Shown: positions 1-8,635, numbered from the stretch's first letter. The stretch: 64,000 bases of DNA from Actinomycetota bacterium (GCA_029265315.1 JAJUJM010000004.1:77032-141031), one strand, 5' to 3'. Translations and numbers: made by a program. The notes: a model not told the origin generated them from the letters alone.

Positions 1-412
1 CATGGCACCCGAAGCACCCGACCGATGCGTGGACGTCCTCACGCCATGCGGCGACCCCTGCCCGCGTGGCATGACATGCCCCACAGGCGGGACTCGTCAC
101 AGACCAAGACGGCAGCAACGCGACCAAAGCGAGAGCCAACAGAATCAGGGCCGAACCGATGAACAAGCGCGCGAACATCAAGCCGGGACGACGACGTACT
201 CTGAGCCGTGCCCGTTCGGCCGAATCACGCACCACGCCCATCGCCGTGACGACCACGAGCGCGATGATCAGCAGCGTGACGGCAACGATGAGCGCGAGCA
301 CCATCGTCTCCCGGGGATACGCCCTGGGGTCAGCGAGTATCTTGGGCAGCCGATCGCCCAGAAGCGCGAATCCCGCGCCCAAGCGTTCAAGGATGCCGAC
401 AGGGTCCGTCAT
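1..412 (-). CDS. NapC/NirT-type membrane-anchored multihaem cytochrome c, cut by the window edge
   Basis: The visible part (137 codons from the ATG) has two hydrophobic segments at about residues 37-60 and 79-101. Two haem sites follow, CGACH at 110-114 and CFGCH at 133-137. This two-helix-then-haems layout and the spacing (CGACHATR, then AWREDVHASVGCFGCH) closely match the complete tetrahaem protein at 34576. NapC/NirT/NrfH proteins pass electrons from menaquinol to other cytochromes, and that role is inferred here. The ATG overlaps the stop of the 12-site cytochrome gene (ATGA, positions 409-412), so the two are probably translationally coupled. Its first haem has the ordinary CX2CH spacing, unlike its two relatives in this window. 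The C-terminal part lies outside the window. Confidence 0.85.
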   Translation of the reverse strand, partial: MTDPVGILERLGAGFALLGDRLPKILADPRAYPRETMVLALIVAVTLLIIALVVVTAMGVVRDSAERARLRVRRRPGLMFARLFIGSALILLALALVALLPSWSVTSPACGACHATRAGVAAWREDVHASVGCFGCH

Positions 413-1416
413 CCGCCCTCACCCACCGTGCCAGTGTGGCCCGGTTCGACACCGGGCACGTCGGGGTGAGCGGAACGGAGGTGGCAGTCCACGCACCCGG
501 CCTCCGGGTGGCAGCGATAGCAGGTCGTCTCGCCCAAACGGTGCGCGTCTTCGCCGTGCGCCGGGAGGAAGCCGTCGCGGTGCGGCATCTCGACGCCATG
601 ACAGTCCGCACACCACGTCGACTCGTGACACGCCACGCAGGTCTTGGTCTCCACCGCGCGAGCGGCTTTCCCGTGTTGCTTAGGCCACGATGGCGGATGG
701 GGCAGCGCGAGCCTGTGACAGCGAGCGCAGTATGCCGGCGCGTGGCAGGAGACACATGTCTTCAGGTCCCCCATCCCGTGCGTGGTGCGCCATCGAGGTC
801 CGTGCGTGATGCGCCAGGTGCTCGTTCCTTTGAGTCTCTCGCGGTCGGCATCGGGCATGTGACACATCGCACACCCGCTCAGTTCCTCTCCGGAACTGGA
901 GTGACACGACATGCAGTCGTCCATCTGCGCGACGTCGTACGTCCTGCCTGGAAGCGCGTGACCGGTCCCGGCGTGGCACAGCGCACATCGCTCCTGCGAG
1001 AAGTCGCTGTGCCTGACCGCGATGCCGCGCGAGACGACGACGTCGGCGAGCACCGCTGCGTGGCACTCCCGACACGCCGTGTCGGACACCTGCTGGGCCA
1101 CCGGTTCGCGCCCCAAGGCCACCGAGAGGGCGCGTCTTTGCAGGGCCCACCCGTCCGCGAGCATGCCGAACGACCCGGACGTGCCATGACAACGGACGCA
1201 GGGTGTCGAGGCATGGGGCGAGTCCGCCGCTGCGTCGGCATAAGGCGCCATCGCGTGGCACGCCCGCGCGCACGCGCGCTCACCCGTCGCGAACGCCCCC
1301 AACACGAAAGCAAGCACCGTGAGTGCCGTCACGGACACGAGAACCACGAACCACACCGCCCGAAGCGTTCGTCTCACGCGACCATCGCCGGTCCGGCGTG
1401 CGTTGAGCCTGGTCAC
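409..1416 (-). CDS. Membrane-anchored multihaem cytochrome c (11 CX2CH plus one CX3CH)
   Basis: The protein has 335 residues and starts at GTG, overlapping the stop of the upstream ligase-like gene by four bases (GTGA). One N-terminal helix at about residues 20-43 anchors it, and the rest is outside the membrane. I count eleven CX2CH haem sites (the first CVRCH at 73-77, the last CVDCH near the C-terminus). The site next to the membrane is CARACHAM at 49-56, a CX3CH spacing followed by a possible Met ligand, as in NapC/NrfH proteins. A role as electron relay between a quinol-oxidising NapC-type protein (the next gene) and outer carriers is inferred. I do not recognise a named family beyond multihaem cytochromes. 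Confidence 0.88.
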   Translation of the reverse strand: MTRLNARRTGDGRVRRTLRAVWFVVLVSVTALTVLAFVLGAFATGERACARACHAMAPYADAAADSPHASTPCVRCHGTSGSFGMLADGWALQRRALSVALGREPVAQQVSDTACRECHAAVLADVVVSRGIAVRHSDFSQERCALCHAGTGHALPGRTYDVAQMDDCMSCHSSSGEELSGCAMCHMPDADRERLKGTSTWRITHGPRWRTTHGMGDLKTCVSCHAPAYCARCHRLALPHPPSWPKQHGKAARAVETKTCVACHESTWCADCHGVEMPHRDGFLPAHGEDAHRLGETTCYRCHPEAGCVDCHLRSAHPDVPGVEPGHTGTVGEGG

Positions 1417-3152
1417 CGGGCACCCCTCGAAGCGGCGAGGCGATCGAGATCGGCCTGCATCTCATCGGCTTCGGCGGTTCGCCCGGCCGCCCGTAGGGCC
1501 GATACCGCCGCCGTTCTGACCTCGACCCCCAGCGGATAGCGACGCACCGCCTCGAGGTAGGCGTCGGCTACGCGGTCAGGAGACTCGCCTGATGCGGCAC
1601 GTACGCGGGCGAGCGCAAGCGCCAGATCATAGCTGGCGGGTTCACGCATGAGACCCTCTTCGAGCAGGTCACGAGCCTGTGCGAGCGCAGCCGTGCGCCG
1701 CGCAGGCACGGGCTCATACAGCGCCCCATCGGCGAAAGCGACCCTGTACACGTCGACGAGCGGCATCAGGCGGACCGCGTGCGCAGCCTCATCACGCACC
1801 GTTCGCATCTCGCCGACAGCGAACGCGTCGAGCGCTCGCGCATACCGCACGTCTGCACCGAGGTAGACGACGCAGGCGAGCGCCACGGCAGCGGCGGCGG
1901 TCACCACGACGGCCGAGCGGACTCTGTGCGCCCAGCCTACGAGATCGTGAGCGCCGATCCCGCGTGACACCGCCAACCCCGCGGCGAACCAGCCGATCGC
2001 GTCGACCTCGATCGAGGCCACGCCGAACAGGGCCTGCATGCCATAAGCCGTGAGCCCCGCGGTCGCCACGAGCGCGGTCGCGTCGCGTCGGCGTGCGGCT
2101 GAAGCGCCCGCGTACAGGGCCGTCGCGAAGATGGCGACGGCCATCGCGGTCGCAGGCAAGCCGCCTTCCGCCAAGAGCTGGACCGGCCACGAGTGCGCTT
2201 GGTCCGGACGCGTGTCGACAGCCTCGAGACGTGCGTGCTCGAACGGTTGGTAGGGCGGAAACCCGTAGATGAACCGTCCGGGGCCATGCCCGAACAAGGG
2301 ACGGTCGGCCGCCATCGCCGCCGCTCCTAGCCATATCTGCATCCTGCTCGCCGCCGAACCCGAGGCCAGTGTCGCCGGATCAAGCTTGCTCGAAGTCTCC
2401 CCACCCGCGAGTGAAGCCGTGACGCCCACGAGTGCCAGAAGCACAGCGACGACGAGAGCCACCCGCCAGACACCGCTGCGGCCGCCCCGCGACCAGAGTG
2501 CGCCCGCGGTCGCTACGACGACTCCGGCCAGCGCACCGAGCCAAGCGCCGCGGCTACCGGCAAGCCCGAGCGCGACAGCACACGCCGCGGCGGTGGCCCC
2601 GATGAGCCAGCGACCCCTTCCCGGCGTGACCGCCGCGAACGCCGCCAGCATCGAGGTCACGACCGCGAACCACCCCGCGATGACCACGCGGTTGTTCGTC
2701 CAGCCTGCCGGGTCCCGTCCCACCAGCACCTGACCGATCACGATCGCCGTCATCACCATCGCGCTCAAAGGCAGAATGACTCGGAATCCTCGCACGTCGG
2801 GGCCCCTGGGCGAAAGGCCGGCCGAGAACGCGAGCGCCATGACGAACGCGGACACGAGCCCTTGGAATCTGCCATGCACGCCGAAGAGCGCAGACGCCCA
2901 GCCATTCAGGCCAGCGGAGAGAGTCAACCAGACGAGAAGACCGAGCAGCAGACCACTCGCGGTCCCGACGGCTTTGCTCCACCGCGCTCGACCACCGAGC
3001 ACGGCGACCACCGAAGCGACGGCAGCGACGAGGGCCCTGATCGGCTGGTACGGGTCAGCGGAGCTGAAGGTGACAAGTGGCAGCGAGAACATGGCGAACA
3101 TCGCTGCGACCATGACAACCGAACGCATGTCGGTTAACATAGTGAAAGGCAT
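1413..3152 (-). CDS. O-antigen ligase/O-oligosaccharyltransferase-like membrane protein with C-terminal TPR-like helices
   Basis: The protein has 579 residues. About ten to twelve hydrophobic segments occupy residues 1-430. A large loop carries FGHGPGRFIYGFPPYQP and then AHSWPVQLLAEGGL, the pattern of the Wzy_C/WaaL/PglL superfamily (PF04932), including a conserved-looking His. Residues about 440-579 are soluble and look like TPR repeats. Family members join lipid-linked glycans to an acceptor: lipid A for WaaL, protein Ser for PglL. In an organism without obvious LPS genes, and directly upstream of two cytochrome genes in the same overlapping operon, a protein-glycosylating role is an attractive inference. 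The exact start is uncertain, because ATG codons at 3152, 3140 and 3128 are all possible and none has a strong ribosome site. A similar protein lies at 11854. Confidence 0.8.
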   Translation of the reverse strand: MPFTMLTDMRSVVMVAAMFAMFSLPLVTFSSADPYQPIRALVAAVASVVAVLGGRARWSKAVGTASGLLLGLLVWLTLSAGLNGWASALFGVHGRFQGLVSAFVMALAFSAGLSPRGPDVRGFRVILPLSAMVMTAIVIGQVLVGRDPAGWTNNRVVIAGWFAVVTSMLAAFAAVTPGRGRWLIGATAAACAVALGLAGSRGAWLGALAGVVVATAGALWSRGGRSGVWRVALVVAVLLALVGVTASLAGGETSSKLDPATLASGSAASRMQIWLGAAAMAADRPLFGHGPGRFIYGFPPYQPFEHARLEAVDTRPDQAHSWPVQLLAEGGLPATAMAVAIFATALYAGASAARRRDATALVATAGLTAYGMQALFGVASIEVDAIGWFAAGLAVSRGIGAHDLVGWAHRVRSAVVVTAAAAVALACVVYLGADVRYARALDAFAVGEMRTVRDEAAHAVRLMPLVDVYRVAFADGALYEPVPARRTAALAQARDLLEEGLMREPASYDLALALARVRAASGESPDRVADAYLEAVRRYPLGVEVRTAAVSALRAAGRTAEADEMQADLDRLAASRGAR

Positions 3153-3234
3153 AACTAAGTCAGTCTAAGGCCGCGGAGAGGTGCACGTCAACGCGTCGTC
3201 GCCCGCTCTGCCCATCGGCACGAAAGGTACGCAC

Positions 3235-3843
3235 GTGGCCAGGTCCTTTCGCTTCGGCATCGTCACTGCCGCCCTTCTTGCTCTGACCGCTATCGCTGGC
3301 TGCGGACTGTTCAGCGAGAAACTCGCCACCGTGAACGATCCCGGCGGCCTGTTCCATGTCCTCTACCCTGAATCGTGGCAGTCCTTCGCGCAGCCAGGAC
3401 TGATCGCGCTGTACGCAGCCGACGAGCTGCCGCAAGACGAGACCGCGGCCTTCGACACCCTCTCCGTGGGCATCTACACCGCGTCCAAGGCCGCGACCGA
3501 GCCAGTGGACGCGCGTCTGCGCGAACTTCTCGAGCTGCGCGCGAAAGACCGCGGGTGGCAGAGCAAGTCCATGGGCGAACCCAGGCCCGTGAACGTGGGA
3601 AAGCGGGCCGCCACCGCGATCGACGTGAGCGGCGTCGACGAGAAGGGCCGCGACTTCGCCGGACGAGCCGTGCTCGTGAGGACGAACGGACGAGAGGTGC
3701 TCGTCTTCGCAGTGTCACCCAAGGATGCATGGAGCAGCCATGCGCCAGCGGTCGACGACCTGTTCGGCCAGTGGTACTGGCACGTGCGCGAGGACGAGAC
3801 CAGTCCCACCGGGGATGCCAGCCCCACCACGGGGACGAAGTAG
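3235..3843 (+). CDS. Lipoprotein, PsbP/Mog1-like fold suspected
   Basis: GTG at 3235 is chosen because GAAAGG lies seven bases upstream and the peptide then begins with a proper lipoprotein signal. An upstream in-frame GTG at 3181 would add 18 unlikely residues. The lipobox is LTAIAGC, with the lipidated Cys at residue 23. The mature part (about 180 residues) starts with a segment like GGLFHVLYPESWQ, which resembles PsbP/Mog1/DUF1795-type domains, but I cannot assign a family with certainty. There are no haem sites. It is divergent from the ligase-like gene at 1413-3152 and convergent with the Rex-like gene. The short convergent gap at 3844-3894 shows no clear terminator. Function unknown. 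Confidence 0.75.
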   Translation: MARSFRFGIVTAALLALTAIAGCGLFSEKLATVNDPGGLFHVLYPESWQSFAQPGLIALYAADELPQDETAAFDTLSVGIYTASKAATEPVDARLRELLELRAKDRGWQSKSMGEPRPVNVGKRAATAIDVSGVDEKGRDFAGRAVLVRTNGREVLVFAVSPKDAWSSHAPAVDDLFGQWYWHVREDETSPTGDASPTTGTK

Positions 3844-3894
3844 CGCCGAGGGCGTCACTCGTCGCCGCACCGCGCCCGAAGAACCGCTTGCGAC

Positions 3895-4542
3895 TCAGCC
3901 CATCCGGGTCGGCACGTAGCAGCGGCACGCGAGCGATTTGATATCGCACGGCATGCGGACATGCGTCACCGTCATACCCTCCGGGCGATCCAGCTTCAGC
4001 GCGGGAGTGAGCAACAGGACCCCGGTGATACCCGCCTCCGCGAGCAGGTTGAGCGTCAGCTGCACGAACCCCGGCGAACAAGCCACCAGCGCGACCGTGA
4101 CCTCTAGCGCGGGATCGAGCTTCGGGATGTCCGCGATGTGCTTGACCTCGATCCCGTGGAGGACCTTTCCGACATCGGACGGCAACTCGGAGTAGTAGGC
4201 CACCGGTTCGACGCCGTAGGTGTGGGCGGGGAAGACCACGCTCAACGCCTCGAGCATCTGTGCCGTACCGACCTTGAGGATCGGGTACTCGTCCTTAAGT
4301 CCCAGGTAGTCCTGGAGGGCGTCGAACAGCACCCGCGCGTCGTAACCCGAACCCGGGCGACCCACGCCGCCTATGAAGGACAGGTCGCGACGCACCGTCT
4401 CTTCCTTGATACCAAGCTCCTCTGCGAGTCGCGGCGAGGTGATCTTCTCGACGGAACCAGTCCGCAACATCTCACCGAGATAGCAGTGGTAGAGCGAGAG
4501 ACGATAGATGGAGGCGTCGGGCGCGCGAGGTATGTCAGCCAA
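3895..4542 (-). CDS. rex: Rex-family redox-sensing transcriptional repressor, degenerate NAD(H) site
   Basis: The protein has 215 residues and starts at TTG with AGGA seven bases upstream. Residues 10-82 match the Rex winged helix (ITSPRLAEELGIKEETVRRDLS, then GRPGSGYD). Residues 85-210 follow the Rex Rossmann domain, ending with LTPALKLDRPEGMTVTHV. Rex represses respiratory and fermentative genes and is released by NADH. The dinucleotide-binding GxGxxG is missing: the expected VGAGNLGRAL is VGTAQMLEAL at 91-100. The acidic residue expected at the end of the second strand is replaced in VAYYSEL. Cys residues at 155, 199, 206 and 208 are extra. It may therefore sense something other than NADH. 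It sits among cytochrome genes, which fits respiratory control. Confidence 0.85.
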   Translation of the reverse strand: MADIPRAPDASIYRLSLYHCYLGEMLRTGSVEKITSPRLAEELGIKEETVRRDLSFIGGVGRPGSGYDARVLFDALQDYLGLKDEYPILKVGTAQMLEALSVVFPAHTYGVEPVAYYSELPSDVGKVLHGIEVKHIADIPKLDPALEVTVALVACSPGFVQLTLNLLAEAGITGVLLLTPALKLDRPEGMTVTHVRMPCDIKSLACRCYVPTRMG

Positions 4543-4587
4543 CCTGTGGTCCTATCGTGAGTGGGTCGCACGGTCTCTCGTGCGTGC

Positions 4588-4593
4588 ATGATA
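4588..4593 (-). promoter_or_regulatory. Possible -10 box (TATCAT) for the Rex-like gene
   Basis: TATCAT matches five of six bases of the sigma-70 -10 box, about 45 bases upstream of the TTG start. The -35 region (TTTCCT, 18 bases upstream) is poor. The rest of the gap at 4543-4674 shows only a short GGCT/AGCC inverted repeat at 4627-4636. Confidence 0.25.
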
Positions 4594-4674
4594 ACGCCGG
4601 ATGTCGCACGAGGAAACATGTCGGACGGCTGAAGCCATCGCTCAAGACCCGCTCACCTCGGTCGTCCTCAGGAA

Positions 4675-6144
4675 TCAGAAATCGATACCCACCCGATCGC
4701 CCGGCGTGACCGCGTGGCACATGAGGCAGGTGCCGTCCTTCCTGCGTGGGAAGTACCGCAGCATCGCGCCGAACTGGGTGCCGTGCGGGTTATGACACGA
4801 CGACGTGCAGGTGAGCGGCTTGCGTGCGTTCACGTCCCAGAAGATGGGGCGCACAGGATGGTTGTTGCGCGTGATGCCCGGGCGGTCGTCGTCGTAACCC
4901 GCAGGTGGGTGGCACCTCAGACACAGGTCCGGGTTCTCCGCTTGGAGGATGGGCGCATACGCCGTTCCGTGCGGACTGTGGCAACCAATGCACAGGACGC
5001 GCACATGCCCCGACGCCTCGTAGGTCGTCGAGATGTGCGAGTGACACTGGTAACAGAAGCGATTGTCGCGCGCCGCCAACAGACCGGGGTACTGCGCCGC
5101 GTGCGGATCGTGACAACTGGCGCACGTGAGGGTGAGTCCCACCGGGTGGCGACTGGCTTTCGCGAAATCGTTCGAGATCCCGGGGTGGCACTTGTAGCAC
5201 AGGTCAGGTTGCACGTCATCGAGAAGCGGCCGGTGGTCGGAGCCATGCGCCTCGTGGCACCCCGTGCAATCATCGTTGAGGAAGGGCGCGTGCTGCACCG
5301 CCATCGAGTCGAGCACCGCCACCGTGGGATGACAGCGGAAGCAGAGCTCGCGTTGCCGTGCGACGATCATGCCCTTGAAATCGGACGCGTGGGGATCGTG
5401 GCAGTCCGTGCACCATCCCTGCTCCGCCGGCGGATGGGCCTGCGCCCGAGAGAGCTCCATCCCCATGGGATGACACGTGAGGCAGATGCGGTTCGGTGGC
5501 TGGTTGATGAGCGCCGTGTACTGAGACGAGTGGGGATCGTGGCACTCCGTACAGCGCCCGGCCACGAACGGTTGGTGCCGGTACTCATCGCCCAGCTTCG
5601 CGCCCATGCTCCCGTGGCAGAACCAGCACAACTCCCGTTCCGGCATCACCAGCTCGGACTTCGGTCCCTTGACCTCAGCTCCATTGGCGGAACCGGGAAC
5701 CCGGCCACCGCCCTCGGACGCGATCCGTCCGGCCTTGCCCTCGCTCAATGAGAACCACCAGCGCAACGGCAGCCATTGCAGCGCTGTGGTGTAGCGCCGC
5801 CATGTCTCCAGAGCGGTACGCGTCACATCAACCGTGACCATCTTGCCGTGCCGCGTGTGGCAAGCGGTGCACTCCTTGAGCGCGAAGGGGTTGTGCACCG
5901 ACACGTTGTTGAATTCGGGGATGAGCTCCGTGTGGCACTGGAGGCACTCGATGTTACGGGCGATGAACCGCGCACGCTCGTCACCGCCGGTGACCCAGAC
6001 CCGGGCGGACGTCACCACACAGCAGAGGAGCAGGAGGAGCAGCAGAATGGCCACTGCGACCGGCCACCAGCGCCGGTCGCGCCTGTCTTCCCTCTCTTCG
6101 GACTCGGTGTCGATGTCGTCTCTGACGACTTCGGGATCGCTCAA
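4675..6144 (-). CDS. Membrane-anchored multihaem cytochrome c, paired-CXXCH type (14 CX2CH plus one CX3CH)
   Basis: The start is taken at TTG 6144 (MSDPEVVRDD), because GGAGG lies four bases upstream. A longer in-frame start at TTG 6177 adds eleven residues. A charged N-terminus precedes one long helix (IAILLLLLLLCCVV-like), so the protein is an N-terminally anchored cytochrome. Haem sites occur in pairs, such as ECLQCH/ECTACH and GRCTECHDPHSS/ICLTCH, typical of the doubled-CXXCH (PF09699) group. I count fourteen CX2CH and one CTSSCH. The regular CH-xPH spacing suggests a linear haem wire. An electron-transfer role across the cell envelope is inferred. It has its own candidate promoter with an overlapping palindrome (6217-6253), so it is probably regulated separately from the CcsA/ResB genes upstream. 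Confidence 0.88.
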   Translation of the reverse strand: MSDPEVVRDDIDTESEEREDRRDRRWWPVAVAILLLLLLLCCVVTSARVWVTGGDERARFIARNIECLQCHTELIPEFNNVSVHNPFALKECTACHTRHGKMVTVDVTRTALETWRRYTTALQWLPLRWWFSLSEGKAGRIASEGGGRVPGSANGAEVKGPKSELVMPERELCWFCHGSMGAKLGDEYRHQPFVAGRCTECHDPHSSQYTALINQPPNRICLTCHPMGMELSRAQAHPPAEQGWCTDCHDPHASDFKGMIVARQRELCFRCHPTVAVLDSMAVQHAPFLNDDCTGCHEAHGSDHRPLLDDVQPDLCYKCHPGISNDFAKASRHPVGLTLTCASCHDPHAAQYPGLLAARDNRFCYQCHSHISTTYEASGHVRVLCIGCHSPHGTAYAPILQAENPDLCLRCHPPAGYDDDRPGITRNNHPVRPIFWDVNARKPLTCTSSCHNPHGTQFGAMLRYFPRRKDGTCLMCHAVTPGDRVGIDF

Positions 6145-6216
6145 CGATCCTCCAAGGCGTCGCACACGATCAGGCAAGCGACGGAACGGGCATCAGCGGT
6201 GCGACGCACCATGGCG

Positions 6217-6245
6217 ATTCTACCACGCACCACCTCGCTAATGAA
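6217..6245 (-). promoter_or_regulatory. Candidate promoter for the 15-site cytochrome
   Basis: The -10 box TAGAAT (6217-6222, five of six consensus bases) is separated by exactly 17 bases from TTCATT (6240-6245) at the -35 position. The weak -35 suggests dependence on, or control by, a protein at the overlapping palindrome. The leader would be about 65 bases. Confidence 0.45.
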
Positions 6246-6253
6246 CGTTCATT
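6240..6253. promoter_or_regulatory. 14-bp perfect palindrome AATGAACGTTCATT, probable operator
   Basis: This is a perfect inverted repeat of 14 bases that overlaps the -35 box of the cytochrome promoter. TGAACGTTCA-type palindromes are typical of TetR-family operators. No TetR gene is visible in the window, so the regulator would be encoded elsewhere. Confidence 0.5.
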
Positions 6254-6308
6254 CGGCAGATCCGAGGCCCATACCTGCAGCCAAAGCCGCCGAATCGCGA
6301 TGGTCGGC

Positions 6309-6374
6309 AACCGGTCAGGTGCGCCCCATGAAACGGGATCGCGATGTTCAGTAACCGGTCAGGTACGCCCCATG
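6309..6374. repeat. Direct repeat of the 3' end of the CcsA gene
   Basis: A 22-base sequence (aaccggtcaggt..gccccatg) occurs at 6353-6374, encoding the last codons of the CcsA gene, and again at 6309-6330 just after the stop, with one mismatch. It looks like a small duplication that captured the gene's tail. No function is evident. Confidence 0.6.
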
Positions 6375-7184
6375 GATGGAGTTGTAGACGACAGGTACCC
6401 CTATCAACGCGAACAGTACGATCGGGAGCGCAGCAACCGCGGCCCATGCGAACCTGCGACCGCGCCAGCCCAGCGTCAGACGCGCATGTAGAACGGCGGC
6501 GTAGACGAGCCAAGAGATGAGTGACCACGTCTCAATCGGGTCCCAGGCCCAGTACCGTCCCCATGCCTCATTCGCCCAGATGGCTCCGGCGGCGATCATG
6601 ATGCCAAGAAGGATGAATCCCGAGGCGACGAAACGGAACGTCAAGTCGTCTATCACGTCGTCCGCCGGGAGTCTCGCCAGCCACGACGCGACCCGTCCCT
6701 GCACACGTGACCTGAACAGGTAGACCACCCCGAGAACCATGGCAGCGATGAATGCGCCGTAGGTCAGCTTCGCGAAAGCCACGTGGACCACGAGCCACCA
6801 TGAGGCCAGTTTCGGGGTGATGTCGAGCCCTGCCTTGGGTGCGAGCATGGAGCCACCGAGCAAGAGGAAGGCGATGGGCATTATGACGACGCCCGCCAGT
6901 CGCAACGACGGATATCTGTTCACGATGGACAGCAGTGCGAGGACGCTGATCAGTGCATACGAGGATACGACCTCGTAGAAGCCCAGGTACGGCCCGTGCC
7001 CGACTCGGACCCACCTGCCTGCGATCGCGAGCAGGTGCGGAACCAGTCCTGCGGCCGCTACCCATAAGGCCACCTTCACGAGCCTCTCACGGACGAAGAC
7101 GAATCCCACCACGAACCCGGCAGCCGACAACGCATACAGCGTGACCGCGGCCCACATGGCCAGGACCTCGAGGTTCTGGTTCAC
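6348..7184 (-). CDS. ccsA: Cytochrome c assembly protein CcsA/ResC (System II haem handling), module A
   Basis: The protein has 278 residues and about eight hydrophobic segments. The tryptophan-rich WWD haem-handling motif is at about 208-220 (WGRYWAWDPIETW). Conserved His candidates lie in flanking helices (for example LVVHV at 131-135). In System II, CcsA and ResB together carry haem across the membrane and attach it to apocytochrome CX2CH sites outside the cell. The ATG overlaps the ResB stop by four bases (ATGA at 7181-7184). The gene is last in module A, which also encodes a secreted 7-haem cytochrome. A second, diverged copy is at 38732-39565. Confidence 0.93.
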   Translation of the reverse strand: MNQNLEVLAMWAAVTLYALSAAGFVVGFVFVRERLVKVALWVAAAGLVPHLLAIAGRWVRVGHGPYLGFYEVVSSYALISVLALLSIVNRYPSLRLAGVVIMPIAFLLLGGSMLAPKAGLDITPKLASWWLVVHVAFAKLTYGAFIAAMVLGVVYLFRSRVQGRVASWLARLPADDVIDDLTFRFVASGFILLGIMIAAGAIWANEAWGRYWAWDPIETWSLISWLVYAAVLHARLTLGWRGRRFAWAAVAALPIVLFALIGVPVVYNSIHGAYLTGY

Positions 7185-8620
7185 CCCTCCTCCTTCCGAT
7201 CATGCGCCTCAGTGGCTGGTCCGCCCCTGATGCGGTCCTCGTCCGAGGCGACTCGCACCAAAGCAGCCTCGATGGATTCGTTGAACAGCGGGTCACGCCT
7301 GTAGTGCATCACATTCGCACGCAGCACACAGCCGTCCCCTTCTTCGCGCACCATGAACCACACGCATCGGAACGGCCGCATCAGTGCCACGGTGACACCG
7401 ATGGTCATGATGCCGAGCAGCGCATACAGCCAGCCCACCGACCAGTCACGGACCACACTGAGACGCGCGTAGTAGCCGAAGTCGCGTACGAAGAGCCGAA
7501 AACCTTCTCCCAATTCGACACTCGCACCCTGGGCCAATCTCGTGGCCTCGGTCGAACCGTCACGCCGGGAGACTTCAATGACGATCACCTCACCGGGCGG
7601 TTTGAGCCGAGGAAGCACTCCCCTCCGGTCGCGAGCCTCGACCCACAGTGAGACGTCGGCGAGCTTCTGACCGCTCACATCGTTGACGAGGAAGGCCGAC
7701 GGCAGCGTCCCTGATGACGTCTCATCGCTGAAATCGACGAGTCTGTCTGTGACGCCCCATGAACCCCCATCGGGACCGACGACCTCGACACGTACCGCCA
7801 GTCCGTGGTCTGAGAGATGTATCAGAAGTGGCCCATGTCGAAGGGGGTTGTTGGGATAGACGGCTTGGCGCGCCAGGACACGTCGTCCATCGCTTACGGC
7901 GATCGTCGGCGTGAACCCATACTCCACGCCTCGCATGCTCATGTGCTCCCGCACGCTCGGCACCGATATCTCCCAACCAGTGTGCGGAAGAGCGAGGGGC
8001 CCTTCGTCAAGCTGACGGTAGGTGGCTTCAGTCTCGACCACCGGACCCGTCTGCGGAACGCCCATCAACCCCTCCCACCGGGTCAGCTGCCCAAGGGACA
8101 CGACGAACACGAGTGCGACCATCGACCAGTGGAACAGAGGGCTCCCGACCAGACTCCATGCGTCGCGTTCCGCATAGCTCAGCACAGGACCTCGACGCAC
8201 ACGGAACCCCAGACGCGTCAATGCCGCCGCCGCGACATCGGCGAGCGCGGAAGCAGGCAGCGAGCTCGCGACCTCGATGTCGGGTTCCGATTCCAGCCTG
8301 GCTCGTATGCGGTCGCTGACCAGGCCGCGGTCCCGCCACGACCGCGTCGCGCGCACGGACCGCTCCCAAGCGCACACGGCGGTGCTCATGGCGAGCGCCG
8401 TTGCCATCGCGAGGAACAGCGGCGATGTGTATGCGCGGTCAGCTCCGAGCGCTCGCGCCACAACCACGACAGGCGATGCATCAGCGACCCAGCGAGCATG
8501 CTGCTCAGGGGACATGGCCTGTTGAGGCACCAGAGTCACTGCGGCCGAGTACGCGCACAGAAGACCGATCAGCCACAGCGCCACACGACGCGAACGCAAG
8601 GCCCGCCACAGTCTCTGCAT
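7181..8620 (-). CDS. resB: Cytochrome c biogenesis protein ResB, module A
   Basis: The protein has 479 residues. It has three N-terminal helices (about 12-30, 70-90 and 175-195 region), a long extracytoplasmic domain, and one C-terminal helix (near SVGWLYALLGIMTIGVTVALM). This is the ResB/Ccs1 layout, with conserved patterns such as LRHGPLLIHLSDHG and GEGFRLFVRDFGYYARL. ResB binds apocytochrome and works with CcsA as the haem lyase of System II. It is 15 bases downstream of the 7-haem cytochrome gene and overlaps ccsA, so the apoprotein and its maturation factors are probably co-expressed. The paralogue is at 39562-40908. Confidence 0.92.
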   Translation of the reverse strand: MQRLWRALRSRRVALWLIGLLCAYSAAVTLVPQQAMSPEQHARWVADASPVVVVARALGADRAYTSPLFLAMATALAMSTAVCAWERSVRATRSWRDRGLVSDRIRARLESEPDIEVASSLPASALADVAAAALTRLGFRVRRGPVLSYAERDAWSLVGSPLFHWSMVALVFVVSLGQLTRWEGLMGVPQTGPVVETEATYRQLDEGPLALPHTGWEISVPSVREHMSMRGVEYGFTPTIAVSDGRRVLARQAVYPNNPLRHGPLLIHLSDHGLAVRVEVVGPDGGSWGVTDRLVDFSDETSSGTLPSAFLVNDVSGQKLADVSLWVEARDRRGVLPRLKPPGEVIVIEVSRRDGSTEATRLAQGASVELGEGFRLFVRDFGYYARLSVVRDWSVGWLYALLGIMTIGVTVALMRPFRCVWFMVREEGDGCVLRANVMHYRRDPLFNESIEAALVRVASDEDRIRGGPATEAHDRKEEG

Positions 8621-8635
8621 CGGCAGGAGCGGCCT

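Noticed and set aside
4675-6144. DmsE/MtrA-type decahaem inside an outer-membrane porin complex
   Set aside because: The protein has an N-terminal membrane anchor and 15 sites, and no MtrB-like porin gene is visible nearby.
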